Source: Archegozetes longisetosus (Eukaryota; Arthropoda; Arachnida; Sarcoptiformes; Trhypochthoniidae). From it: DNA of 64,000 nt. The position numbers and the translations under genes were made by a program. The notes beneath the pieces were generated by a model that saw only the letters and a program-made list of their open reading frames with translations, was not told the DNA's origin and made no database searches. The stretch is from NCBI GenBank assembly GCA_018873245.2, contig JAEMBT020000006.1, forward strand, positions 7,585,855 through 7,649,854, given 5' to 3'. Positions 29,293 to 41,747 of this stretch are shown one piece after another. Position 1 is the stretch's first letter. Each line of letters begins with the position of its first letter.

Positions 29293-29361
29293 CAATTGTG
29301 AACCACATCAAAGTGCCCAAAGTCCATTTGAGGCACTTTGGCTGTCCTCAGGACACAATTG
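29293..29361. other. Cloverleaf-like folded segment in aldolase intron 4 (unit 3)
   Basis: Third copy of the 69-nt segment. One base differs (GGCACTTTGG for GGCACTGTGG), which breaks one pair at the base of arm 1; the outer stem and the second arm are intact. Confidence 0.45.
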
Positions 29362-30353
29362 AATACTAGTTTTTACCTTGATTATCCGTTAATCTTAAAG
29401 ATGAGCATAAATGATGAATAATTACATATAAACGAAGTTTCATAAGACATAAAAAGGAATCGATAAAATTATTTCAAATTTTGTAAATGATTGCAATCGA
29501 TCTGATGAGCCGCAGGTATTTCAAAATTTCGCGTCAAACACCAATGCATTCATTTGAGAGAAGTTCAAATTGAAGTTGAAATGAAAAAATAAACTTTTAC
29601 ATAAAGTTAAATCAAAGTTATAAATATAACTTTAGGAAATATTTGTTAGTCTTGAAAGAATGAGGCATCAATTTTTTAAAATTAAACTAAATTTGCATTC
29701 GTTTATTATCTTTGAGATGAGAGTCATATAAAGGATTAAAATATTATAAAACCAATAAATTATATACAAAACACTAATGAGTTTAATTAGTTGTTAAGAT
29801 AAAATAATAAATTAGAAATTTTGTTTTAATAATTGAAACCATTAGCGATAGTTAATGTTCACAGCCGTACTCTACAAAACAAACCTAACGGAACGTTCAG
29901 TATTGAAGAATTGAAAGCGAAAATTCGCACTGAAATAAACCCACATTTCCCAAACACATCTCTGATATGCTTAGAAAGCACACATAATGTATGCAATGAG
30001 GCTCCACTTCCGATAGATTTCATCGATGAGGTAACATTGTATTAATGTTTAAATGTATACGTTCAATCCTAACCAATGCCTAACCCTTATATAATTAAAT
30101 GCATATCTTCTAAAATTGATGGAATTAGCGTATGACAGATTCAAATTTTGACCTGAATAAATCGTTAAAATCGATTGATTATAATGAATCAAAATATATT
30201 TTTAAAAAATTTGATTTCATGAATATTCACAATTTATACATTCATCAAATTTAAAATTTTTTCTTAACTGGTCATAAAATCAAAATTTCTGTGAAGTCTT
30301 TTTCAATAACATATTGTGAAGTACGAGTGAGATCATTTTTATGAAATTTTCAG

Positions 30354-31663
30354 TTAGGCAGGTCAATTCAAATTTAATAACTAACATTTTAATCGATTCA
30401 ATCACTAATAGATATAACGTTCTCGGATAAAAATCCGCAAAAATTTTACTAACTTTTAAAAATATTTTAAGCTTAAAAAGATATGTGATTTATATATCAA
30501 ATAAAAGGGATTTCCTATTCTCTATAACAGTGAAAGATTTTAAAAAATATTCATATAAAGAAAAGTGTAACATAATTTTAAAGCGAATAACCTCGAAAAA
30601 GTGTTTGGAAATTTTCGTTTTAAAAACTGGCATCATTCAAAATTTTTAATTTTACTCATTTTAATTCATTTCAAAATTTCTAAAATGATCAGAATTTATA
30701 GTTTCAGATATAAGGGAATATAAATTATCAAAAATATTAACAAAATTTATTTCAAATTACCTCAAAAATGGTCATCAAACTTATCAAAGAAATTTAAGGA
30801 TAACACTAAGAAAAGTGACTGCAATTTTGTATCGATTAAGTTAAAAATTTAAATTTTTCTATAATATTATAAATAAAATATTGATGATCATTCAACAATG
30901 ACAGAAAAGTTAAAATATTCAGTATAATAAAAAAGAGAGACAAAAAATCGAAGCGCATCTGTAAAGTTATTGTCTCGATTTTGGTCTATTTAAGGAGTCC
31001 CTTTTCGGTCGCTCCCGATTCCAAACCATACGGACACATATATCATTAGAAAGCTCTCGACGAGACGAGCACTTTGATACTCAATACAAGTACTTTTGAT
31101 CAAAAGATTGATCACAGAATGCCCCTAAATTAATCATTAGTTATCAAGAAATATCAAAATTTACCATTAAAAAACGGAAAAACCTAATAGTTACTTACTA
31201 ATAATAATAAATTACATAAAATTATTGTGAAATAACTGAGAAGAGAGGATAAAATTTTCAAAATTTTTATATAATTTTGAATTAGATTGATTTCCATTAC
31301 ACTTTTAGGGGTACCTTGCAAAAAGTGATATTGTAGCCAAACACTCGCTCATATGTTTAAATAAAAATTACCCTTTAATAATCAATAATTGGTTTAAGTT
31401 TTTGCCAAATTTTGACTCTATATTATAATTATTTTATTATTTTACAATCAATTGAAATTTGTGCGGATTTTTATCCGAGTACGTTATTAAGAGAAATGCA
31501 TTGAAAGTAGTAGTGCTCAATCCTTTTTTAAACGACGCTTCAAAACAAGTAATAGTAGGACATCTTCAATTTTATCAATCGAGTAAATTGCCTTTCAATT
31601 TTAAAATCGAAAGACTTCATAAGTTCGTCAATCAGCTGATGGCCTCTAATTTCAAATTTCATG
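30354..31663 (+). pseudogene. Exon-like block in aldolase intron 5, unit 3 copy (open frame, split by a transposon)
   Basis: After removal of the element at 30417-31484 and one TA, 240 nt remain with an uninterrupted 80-codon frame, acceptor TTTCAG and donor G|GTTAG. It is the only one of three copies without a frame lesion of its own, although the aldolase around it is dead. The protein is unrecognised. Confidence 0.45.
30417..31484. mobile_element. Tc1/mariner-type non-autonomous element with TA duplication
   Basis: 1068 bp. Inverted ends ACGTTCTCGGATAAAAATCC and, on the other strand, ACGTACTCGGATAAAAATCC; the match continues to about 30 bp. TA is duplicated on both sides (30415-30416, 31485-31486), and units 1 and 2 show the empty site GATATATTAAG. 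Each end holds a small self-palindrome CGGATAAAAATCCG. No transposase ORF seen. Confidence 0.9.
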
Positions 31664-33888
31664 GTTAGAGATTTTGTATTGTTTATGACCATTTCTATTA
31701 TTTGTTAAGCATAGTATTGACTTTCGCTGTGAGTTATGAAGATTTAAGTTTTCAAATTAGGGTAACTTCAGAGTGAGACACGACCTGAACACTGAACACA
31801 TTTGTATTGTTCATAACACTTACTGTTGTTTAAACTTCTTTGTATAACCAGTAATCTCGAATAACATTGAATATAAATAATTAGCTAAAAATGACAGTTT
31901 CTTTGTTTGTATTTCAATATGAAGTAAAATAATGTGTTCAAATAATACACTTCAAAATTAAGTTCAGATTTATTTTAATTACGAATTTATAGACAAAAAA
32001 TAATTACTATTATATTCTCTTAAAATAAATTAAAACTTCATAAGTTTGCGAACTAAAACAACAGAATAGAAACTATAATTTAATTATGAAATTACAAACT
32101 AAGGTATGTAGAATTGCTAAATCTCATAATTTTGGAGTACATATTGATGGCGCGAGACTGTTTAACGCTTCTGTTAAATTAGGCGAATCTGCTGCTAGAA
32201 TTGTGAAAAATTGTGATTCCGTTTCTATTTGTTTATCAAAGGTTTGCGACTCATTCAAATTATCAATTATATACAATGTTCTTTACATAATAATACAATT
32301 TGTTTAAGGGGTTGGGATGTCCTGCTGGAACACTTCTTGCAGGTTCTCATCAATTCATAAATAGGGCGATTAGATGCCGTAAAGTGTTAGGTGGTGGTAT
32401 GAGACAAAGTGGCATTTTGGCTGCTGCTGGACTTTTCGCACTCAACAACAATATTGATCGAATGAGGGACGACCACAAACATACGGAAATGATAGCACGA
32501 GGTATTGAAATGAGTGAAAATTTGACAAAACAGTTTCCCATAACTACTTGAATGTAGCGATTGCAGAACATGCAAAAGTTGTGCAACAATTGACCTAAAT
32601 AAGTTACAAAACGAATATTGCATACTTCTATGTTGACCCCTCGTGGATGAGTGCCGCACATTTTTCATCTCGTTTGAAATCAGTAAGTTTTTCTAAATAG
32701 CTTTGCGAACAACTTTTCAACTAATCCATTAATATTATAAAATATTTATATATTATCCCTTATTTTAAATTAATTAAGTTGTACTACAATAATGAAAAAC
32801 CTCACTATAATCAACCACTTATAAATTCAATTTTCAATGTATTGAAAACAAAGTTTAGAACTCTAACAAAATGAGTTTTTTAATATAAGTAATTTTGCTT
32901 ATTAAAACAGTTTTTTCGTCTAGTTTGAGTTAAACTTGAAGCTTTAGAAAATTTTTCGCACATATAGCCGTGCAGTTGAGATTTGACTCAAGACTAAATT
33001 ACGATATTTTTCAGCGAATTAATAGGAAATAAAGTATAGTTCAGAATAGATTACTTTTGAAATATAGTTTAGTAATTTTTCTGGTATATTTTTACATTCT
33101 AACTTCATTCATAAATAGTATACAATATTAAAACAATATGAATCTCATTCACTTTTCACAAATAATCAAATTATTGATCGTTATGTTTAATATCAGGTTT
33201 TAAATGAAGAAGAAACAATATTAGGAGAGAATTGCGTTATAGTGAACATGTACCCGATTACACGATACAGATTCAGATTTGTCTTACATCGAGACATCGA
33301 CTGAGGATACTTTACTAGCTATTAAAAAATTGAAGTTTATCTTTGATAATGAAGGCAAAAATGAACGTATTACTGCGTAACAATTGGAAGCGATTCCAAT
33401 TTTCTTCATCATTGCTCACTCGTGACCACTCACGAGATTTATTCAATTCTATTAATTCATTTGAAAACTTTTCAAACTTTTTAAAGCTTTTCAATTAGTT
33501 TTCTAAAATAAGCCTCAAATTTCAAGTTATAAATATGTATTAAGAAAGTTATTAAATTAATTTATTTTTCTCTTTTTGCCATGAGTTGATCTCCAGAATA
33601 TTAGTTCAAATTTTCTTTTCAACAATACTTCAATATTTGTATTCAGGTTAATGTTGACTAACTTCAGCTTATTTTATATGCTTACAAGTTTTATTCCTCC
33701 TAAGTTTACCTTAAATCAAACATTTTCAAAATGATCTCGACTTCGAAACTGATAAAATGGTTTGAATTAAGTTATTAATAGAACTGTAAATTAGAAAGTA
33801 TTGTTTTATTGTCTTATTTGTTGTAATTACAACTTCAAAATAATAGATACGAGTTTGAAACTTCTTAAAAAAGTTGAAGAAAGACCAC

Positions 33889-34159
33889 TGTTATACCCTC
33901 TATTCTACCTCTTTATATATGTTAATTGTAATCAATCTATATTCATACTTACCTTTGATGTGTTGTCACATGTTATGAATGTGTATAAAAGAGGGTATTC
34001 GTTTTATTTGGGGGGAAAGCAGAATTAATTGAGTCAAATCAAGTCTTAATTAATTGAAAATTTTATATATGTAACTCTAATCAATAGTAATTCAATTTTT
34101 CAACTATATATATGTTTGAATATATATTGAATGCAATTGTGCTTCAAACATAATACCAC
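33889..34159. mobile_element. About 271-bp insertion, unit 3 only
   Basis: Absent from the equivalent site in unit 1 (near 10310). Flanked by ACCAC on both sides (33884-33888 and 34155-34159), a possible 5-bp duplication. Inside is an inverted pair ATACCCTC near 33892 and GAGGGTAT near 33991. Ends are weak as inverted repeats, so the class is uncertain. Confidence 0.45.
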
Positions 34160-35451
34160 TTTTACAACTTCTAACTCGTCGGCTCTATAAACTTTGCTCT
34201 CAAATAATGTCTATTGAAGCGATTCTTAAAAACTTGTAAAAAATCAATTAATACTATGAATATTGAGAAATCAGCTGAAAGTAATGTCGCCTTTTTCTTA
34301 ATAATAGGTCATAAATATTATCAGTACATAAATATAGTGGTCAAAATGATATTTAGCAGAATATTAGACTAACTGAACCAATAATTAAGGTCACAACTGA
34401 TTGAATCACTTCAAACTTAATCAAATTGAATGACTTACTTTATATTGGATATGAAATGTGCTCATTTCTAGTTGATACAATATAACAACAAACTAAATTA
34501 TTTGATTAAAAATCTTTAATTTGTTCATATGACTGAAGTGTTCAAAATAGAAAACTAACAAATTAAACCATCATCTAATATAGATTTGGCAATAAATCGA
34601 TGTCGATTTCCGGTAAATGCATGTCACAACTCAATCTAAGTGAGCAAAATGATTTCTCCTTTTGACACAAACAGTTAAATTGAGAGATTAATTGAGAAAA
34701 TGTCTACTTCATATAAGACAATTCTGATATAAGTTTTGTTATTGATTGGATTGTGCAAACTCTTCAAATAGTATTAATAATTAGTATAAAATAGAAGTTG
34801 AACATTCGAAGTTACTCTTTAATAGTATAGACGTTTCATGATTGTGTGCATTTTTTTGCATTTCAAACAATTTAATAATACCCATATATTTGAATAAAAC
34901 TTCTTTCTTAGTTTATTTCCTTCTTCTCGTTCAGTTAATCATTTTAGTAATCACCAGATTATCTAACTTAACAGCTCCTGTAAAGTGTCAAGTTATACAA
35001 AGACTTACACTTCATGTTCATCAAAATGATAGATAAAAATTGAAGTTTCAGTATCGATAAGAATTGAATAGTTTGTAGATATTGTGATAAAAAGTTTTTG
35101 CGAAACATTTGAAGATGTGAAACAAGAAGTATATTTATCTGCTGCGGCAATACGTGTCTAATGAGCTAATTGAAGAAACGAACACATATTACCAGGTCCG
35201 CTATGTATGGTATGAAAGGGGCAGTCATCCAAAAATGCATTCCAATGTTTTTTTATTCTTTCTTTGCTTCACAATTTTCAACGTATATTTATATAAAGAT
35301 GAGATTCGGGTTCGTTTCACTTTACTTCAAGCTACTTACTGGGCTATTCCTCAAGTTTAAAAAACTCGTTTTGTAGAAATCGTATTTTGAAAAGCGTACA
35401 GAGAATGCGACACAGTATTACGTTAGAGTCAGTCCCAAAACAGGTTTTGTG

Positions 35452-35495
35452 GCGTGTGTGTGTATGCGAGTGTGTGTATGCGTGTGAGTGTGTGT
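35452..35495. repeat. (TG)-rich simple repeat
   Basis: Imperfect GTGTGTGT/ATGCGAGTG run upstream of the TMEM178-like gene. Confidence 0.7.
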
Positions 35496-35934
35496 GCTGA
35501 GCAGTTAACCTGTAGAGCTGCGCAAAACTGGCTTGAGGGCTAAAGCAGTGCAAAAAACCGCGACACCAAATATGCTTCTCTTATACATTGGCCAGGTGTA
35601 GGCATTGTAACAGCTTCTCATTTCTATGTGTCTCTTCCCTTAAGTTCAAATATATGTTTACATGTGGCGTATGATCAACTTTAACTAATTATTCACATTT
35701 GAATTAAGTTTCAAGTTTAATTAATAAACTAATAGTAATGGTGTTCAATAAGATCTGAGTGTAGAATTGAATGCCGGCTGTATTGACTATACTATACTAT
35801 ACTCTACTATATTCTACCTGTCCTTCTATTACGATTTGAAACTTGCTTTTTTGTAAAAGCGCTACCACTTGTTGCTCACGACGTGTTGACTCTAAACAGA
35901 AACTTCGATCAGAAACCAAGCGATTGCTAAGAAA

Positions 35935-38900
35935 ATGGCGTGTTCTGCAGTCACTCTTTCTGTGGCTACTATTATATCTGTTGTTGCTGTCGCTTGTCTT
36001 GCAATTGGATTTAGTACTGATAATTGGTATGAAATAAGAGTCGATAGAAATAAGACCAAACAATATCTCGAAGCACACGGCGCTCTCAGTGAATATGATA
36101 AGGATTGGCGTTATTACAGTCGAGATGAAGGACTCTTCCGGATCTGTTTCGCGGAGAAAAAGCCCAAAGAATGTAAGTTTTAACATTTAGTAGTCTGTTT
36201 TTCCTGTACAAATAGACTTGAGATTTGAGGTAAATTTTAATGTTTGTTTCGTTTTGACTCTTACTATTAGATAACTTTATAACGTAATAAATCAACTTTT
36301 AGTGCCGATAATTTTTTTTCTTAATTACCAATACCTTCTGCTTAATTTGAAATATCAAAAATTAGATTAAAGTTTCGATTTCGAAATAGTGTTAAGGGTA
36401 AGAAAATTTTTACTTTTGAATTGTGTAAACCCTTAATGAGAATTAGTTTTATCCTTGAATAGCATAAGAGCTATTATTTCATCCTACAGTCGCCTTGTTT
36501 TCAATAAGATTTTCAACTTAAGGATAGAAATGTAAAGTTTTGCATAACCGCCCGATCAGGTTATACTATTTTTCCTTACATTCCTTTTTAAATTGATTCT
36601 TTATTTTGAATTGTCTCTTGTCTAACCTATAATTATTTAAAATACTATTGCTTTTAACAAAACACTTCGTTGCTAAAAGTTATTCGCAATTGACAAATAT
36701 TTCAAACAAATGCAAATTTCACTTCAAGTTCAACTTTGACGTAGAGAAGGGTTAAATATCAGTAATACTAAACTTAGCATTGCTGGCATCGCATGTTTCT
36801 ATCATTTCACGAATTTATTTGCATTTTAAATATGATTGTCGTCATATTTTTAATATTAAACTATTTTCATATCAATGAATCATCAAAGTTACCAAATATT
36901 TCTAACGTTGACCTGACTTTAAATTAGATCTGAAATGATCGTCTACTTGTGAATTTCTCGTTTTTAGTGAGAGATTCCGGATTTTTGAGTTTACAAAACT
37001 AATTGGTTTATCCGATTATTAGCTGAACAAAATCATATCTGATGTGGAGTATATCTGTTGAAATAGAAGTTTAAAGTTGAGAAAATTGAGGCTTAAATTG
37101 GTTTACTATCTGTCTATTAAGAGTTTATATTAAAGGTTGATCGAAATATTGGACAGACTAAATACTAGTAGTCTTAATTTATTTAAATAGGGCTGATACT
37201 CACGCTAAATGACTCTTATATAAGTTAATAAATTGGAGCAAACCTGTAAAATCGGGAAAGATAAAACTTTTTAGGTTTCAAACAAACAAATGATTCATTA
37301 AGAAATTAGTTTATCTTTATCTTCCATAATTATTATTTATGCAGTTCAACCGCATTACAATCCAAATTATTTCATTATTGTTTGTTGAGTAAATTTAATT
37401 CATTAAATCATTAACAGCCATTCAGCTTAGGCTGAGTTGAGCTCAATTTTCATTAAAAACCATTCAGTTTAGGCTGAGTTGAGCTCAATTTCCGCTAAAT
37501 TGAAATTTGTTTTTGAAATTGTAGCTGAAGTGTTTTTATTATTAATTATTGCACTTAATTACTAAGAACGTTATTATTATTATTATTATTTGATTTTAGT
37601 GCCAACATATTTATCTCCCACTCAAACGGAATGCTTCAACATTGATTACTATATACCGGAGAATGACATTTCTGACAAATTTTCAGATCAACGATGGGAA
37701 AGATTACGTAAGTTATTAAGAATTTGTCCAGCAATTTCTTTAATCTATGCATAACTGTAAATGAGTTCTCCATTTCAACTTTCATAAGCTCTCCATTGTT
37801 TTAGTCCTGATTGTAATCCTTGAAATTACTTTGACTTGAATTAAAAGTGACGGAATACTAGTGACCAAAAACATGCCCTATTTATGCTTTAAAATGATAT
37901 ATCTGTACAGTTAAAGACTTCGCGGTCTGCGATAGCAACAAAAAGTCTATTGTCATATCAACCTGGCTGTGATGCGCGTCGGTTTTTGATTTGTAATTTG
38001 CTTTCATTACTATATTTAATATATTCTACAAGTTTGCCAATACTTCAAGACATGGTCTGACGGAAAACATGCCATAGTGGGCATGACTTCTGGTTGCAAT
38101 GAACGGTCATTAGGTTTGTTGAGCAAATCACTACTCCTTTAACAAATGAGATTTAAGCCCTGATTGTGTTATTCCTTTGAAAAGTAAACTCAGACTGTTT
38201 ATGACCTTTTGTTACTTTATTGATTTATAAGCATTTATAATAGAATTATTTTCTATTTATATACTTATTTTATTCTACGCATTCCTTTATATTTACATTT
38301 GGCAATTAAGTTCAGTGGAAAAAGCCTAGCTTTCAATTCGGTCATTGACTTGATGTCACATTTCATGAATTAGCTTCAGAATCAGCTTTAGCCCAAGTAT
38401 TCAATACTGATTAACTGTAAAACCCTTCAAATGTTAGCGTTTAAATCAAAGGGGACAACAAAATGCATGTGAGCAGTAATATATATATATATATACACAA
38501 AAAATGTGAATTCCAAGCAAGGAGTGTTAGTTTGTGCTCAATTTATCTCTCAAGACTTCATTATTATAAGGTTTTATCATTGATGTAAACAGTGAAATAG
38601 TTCATGATTAACATATCGATATCATTAGTTTTAATTATGAGTTAGATTCCTAGTTTTTGACTCTAATAATAAAAGAATTTTCAACTACTGCGTCCCCTAA
38701 AGATATTCATGTAGTCTGTCATTAATAGTTATGCTAAATATATAATTAGGACTGGTTGGAGTACCGGTATTATGTTCTGTATATATACGGCATATATACA
38801 GTTATTACAAGAGTCTGGCCTTAAAAGTTTCTACCCTTTACTTATTTATCATTATATAAACTCGTAAGATTGATAAAAACAAATAACAATGAATGACTTA

Positions 38901-41587
38901 TGAATGACCGACAGCGCGATAAATTTATAATAATAACGGCATCTGAAAACTTGGAACTGCTTATCAGGAAGTATAATAAAATATTAGAATTTGTTCCTAT
39001 TTTACTTTCCATTGATTTTTATAATGTTGATTCTTATTGATGCAAATAAGTCTAAGAACTGATCTTTCCAAATTTGATTAGTATTCAAATTTTTCATTAA
39101 TCTACCAGTAGCAGCAACTCTACAGACAAGTGGTTCGCATATTCATCAAAATTATGTTCAAATTGATTATTGTTAACAAAATTTAATTAAGAAAAGCATG
39201 CCAACTTAGAAATGGAAAACCACTTATTAACTAGGCTTGCAACTTACTAAGTAAACTGCTAGAGTTTTCTCAACCATTCATATGTAAATAGAGGTGAGGT
39301 TTTGAGGATTTACTAGAATTATAGACTGTTATAATTATAATTGAATTTTGAACAAGTTTTAGATTGTTTTCAGGAAAGGTTGTTAAGAGTTTGCACTGGT
39401 TTGAATAGGAATCGGCAGCAATCGCATTAGTTTCGATATGATCTGATAGAAACGTTTGTTATCAAGTTTAAGGCTCAAATTATTCTATATCCTGAACTCT
39501 AAACATCAAATTTAACTTTACTATAGCCTTACAGCTAAATAAAGTAATATCTAAAAGGATTTAATCAATAAGTAGGTTTATAAATGTTTCTATAATTAAA
39601 GTGCTCACTTCAAATTTAATTTGTCAACTTGAAAATTGTTTTCTCAAGCAGATTACAAATTATTTGTTGGATTTGATTTTTTTGGTGACAATTTTCTAGG
39701 TTAAAGTGAACTTTATTCCCCACAAAAATCCACTTGATTCGAGTGATTCAATACAAAATAAACTTATCTAAAAATACTAAGATATTTCTCCAGGCTATCC
39801 AGACATTTAACATACTTTATTTTTAGTAAAACTTTGTTTTTCGATAATTACACTTAAATCTGGTTTTGAATTGATGATAAACTTATATTAGTTTTACCTA
39901 ATTTAACATATCTAACAAAGTGAATATCTGTCTAATTTATGGTTGAATTGAGAGCATCCTGTCATTCATAGTTTAATTGTGGTGATACAAGCATACAAAA
40001 AGATAATACGTTCATAATAGATATATTCAATAGCTTGTCATTATTATAATAGATTTATTTTCAATCTCTTATAAGGTTAACTCAATTTCAATACCAATTG
40101 AGGATACAGTTGAAAATATTCAATTTTAATCATAAAATTTCATTAATAGTAATCTCGTTGTTGTCATGAATTTAAGAATATTTAAATTTCACAATTGTGA
40201 GCCTATTGTGAATGGGTTAATTTAATATTGAGGGTTTAATATTTTTTTTTTATAATCTTCTGATTGGTTTTTTACTTGGTATAAACGGTCGCTCAACTCA
40301 ATCACGAATCAAAAGATGAAAAAAAATTTCATTCAAGTAAATTAGTTGAATTATTCAACCGTTTTAAAGCTCTTATAAGTTGTATATTTTCTTTATTATT
40401 TACTTGTTGCGATATTTTCAACAAAAACAATGAGAATTAAATAAGTTGATTGTTTAGAGTTGAAGAAAAGATATCAAACGAAATGCTCATTCATATGTAG
40501 CGAACATTTTGGTGTATGATTGATCACATAAGTTATGCATAGATTTTATTATTTACAGTTTGCTCTTAATATCATGACAATGCGTAAAGCGATTTGAATT
40601 ATTTTTTTTTGTTATAGATATGGCCCGATCCGTAGTGGCCTTGTATATTGTGGCATTCTTTTTCTTATTTTTATCATTCTTCACTGGCATCGCAGGTAAG
40701 AAATACTGATCTTTAGGCAATTATAAATTTACAATAGTATAAAATTGTAAGTGTATTAATAGTAAAGATACGGGAACATAATTATACATTGTTTTGCGTC
40801 ATGTCATCCCGTTTCGCATTTATATTCCTCAAACGTGTCGCCTAACCTGTTCACCTCTTAGTAGGTTAGTTGACCTTATCACTTGTCATAGCGTGAGCTT
40901 TCGCAAACTCTTCGTTTGGACGCACAATAATGTTCAGTTTCAGATCACTTGTATTTAACTAAAACCATCCCTTGTTTCTTTTTATTCATCAAATAATTCA
41001 TATAATCAAAGGTTGTTGGAAGCGATCACACGCAAACCTGGTTTCCACTGGTTTATTACAATTGCTCTCATGTATGTTATAATTATAATAAATTGTTACT
41101 TCATTCGAACAGTTTTCAAAAAACTTGCAATCTTTCATTTTATAGCCTTGATGGATGCTGGAGCAATGGGACTTTGGCATGCCGTCCAGTTCTACGACCA
41201 CCACAAACTTAAAGATGAATTCTCGTACTCTGCCTGGCCTGAGGTTCGTATCTATTTAAACTGGTGATTTATTTCTTTTTAGTTGTCAACTATTAATGAA
41301 AAATTTCTGAATAGATTCTGAAGCAAGCTGGAATCACAGAATTTTATTACGGTTGGTCTTATATATTGGCGTGGATTGGAATCGGTCAATGTCTTATTGC
41401 TTCAATAATGTTTTTATCGGCGGCACGATGCATACGCAGTGAGAAACGTATGGAACAGACAAAAAATATGCAATACTTGATGCCTGTATACCCCGACAAA
41501 CGCAATCCATATGGTGGCCTCAATTATGGTATTAACTATGGATACTATCCTGGCCCGTATCATTATCACGGCCAATATGGATACTAA
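35935..41587 (+). CDS. Four-TM claudin-superfamily protein (TMEM178/CACNG-like), 6 exons
   Basis: Exons 35935-36172, 37600-37707, 40618-40695, 41012-41071, 41146-41243 and 41315-41587 join in phase to 284 aa. Predicted layout: TM1 (about 5-26), large extracellular loop, TM2 (about 117-142), TM3 (about 150-175), TM4 (about 204-233), Tyr/Gly-rich cytoplasmic tail ending PYHYHGQYGY. The loop has the superfamily pattern: TDNWYE (Trp31), GLFRIC (66-71) in place of GLWxxC, and Cys91. TDNWYE at the end of TM1 and YGWSYILAW at TM4 resemble TMEM178 and calcium-channel gamma proteins. Family members act at plasma or ER membrane as junction, channel-auxiliary or calcium-signalling proteins; which role applies here cannot be told. 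Intron 4, within TM3, is only 74 bp and retains in-frame stops. The ATG has in-frame AAG AAA before it, so an upstream exon cannot be excluded, but the TM1 signal-anchor start supports it. Confidence 0.85.
37411..37497. repeat. 43-bp tandem duplication in TMEM178-like intron 1
   Basis: Two copies of a unit containing CCATTCAGYTTAGGCTGAG followed by TTGAGCTCAATTT; nearly identical, so a young duplication. Confidence 0.8.
37708..40617. other. Large intron 2 of the TMEM178-like gene
   Basis: 2.9 kb of AT-rich sequence with a (TA)n run near 38478-38495. No ORF, RNA gene or clear transposon recognised. Intron 1 (36173-37599) is similar, apart from the tandem duplication and an (ATT)n run at about 37571-37590. 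Confidence 0.6.
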
Positions 41588-41686
41588 TCTACTAGCATTT
41601 TAAGTGCCTTTAATTCACACAATATCTCATCTGTAAATCGTTGGTTCAAAGCTCATTTTGCACTTGTTAGCCATTTATATACTCAA

Positions 41687-41747
41687 ATCATAGATTGAGA
41701 TACCATATCATAGATTCAAATATCATATCATAGATTCAAATAATCAT
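41687..41747. repeat. 20-bp tandem repeat, three copies
   Basis: Three copies of ATCATAGATTCAAATATCAT with small differences, just after the TMEM178-like coding region, probably in its 3' UTR. Confidence 0.8.

Larger units (their letters stand above)
28122..33365 (+). pseudogene. L-threonine aldolase, copy C (pseudogene)
   Basis: Recognisable relics of exons 2-9 are present, but exon 1 with its ATG is gone (the segment equivalent to 17455-17530 is deleted). The conserved [10 protein letters not shown] reads DLHSDTEAKT. Exon 3 has a deletion after KLV and shifts frame to a TGA. Exon 4 has TGG TAA where A and B have TGG CAA. Exon 8 has lost one A in AAAAAG and runs into TAA. Exon 9 has a 2-nt loss in GACATATCG and hits TGA. 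Intron 5 also took a 1068-bp transposon. Exon 7 nevertheless retains the ancestral-looking GGGMRQSGILAAAG that A and B have changed. Clearly non-functional as an aldolase. Confidence 0.93.
26815..34750. repeat. Tandem unit 3 of the aldolase array (partial)
   Basis: Third direct repeat, more diverged than units 1 and 2, with the aldolase pseudogene. Downstream it keeps the block equivalent to unit 1 10000-10900 but lacks the later spacer. Alignment fades near 34750. Confidence 0.75.
33366..35934. other. Spacer between the aldolase array and the TMEM178-like gene
   Basis: The first part is the tail of unit 3. From about 34750 it is single-copy AT-rich DNA with a (TG)-rich simple repeat at 35452-35495 and a TACTA-rich repeat near 35785-35820. 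The last few hundred bases should hold the promoter and 5' UTR of the next gene. No gene seen. Confidence 0.5.

Noticed and set aside
35344..35553. His/Thr-rich minus-strand ORF
   Set aside because: It is the (TG)-rich simple repeat read as protein.
41013..41267. 84-codon ORF with MDAGAMGLWHAV
   Set aside because: Most of it is read through intron 4 of the TMEM178-like gene in the wrong frame for exon 4; the spliced form preserves the TM3 segment.
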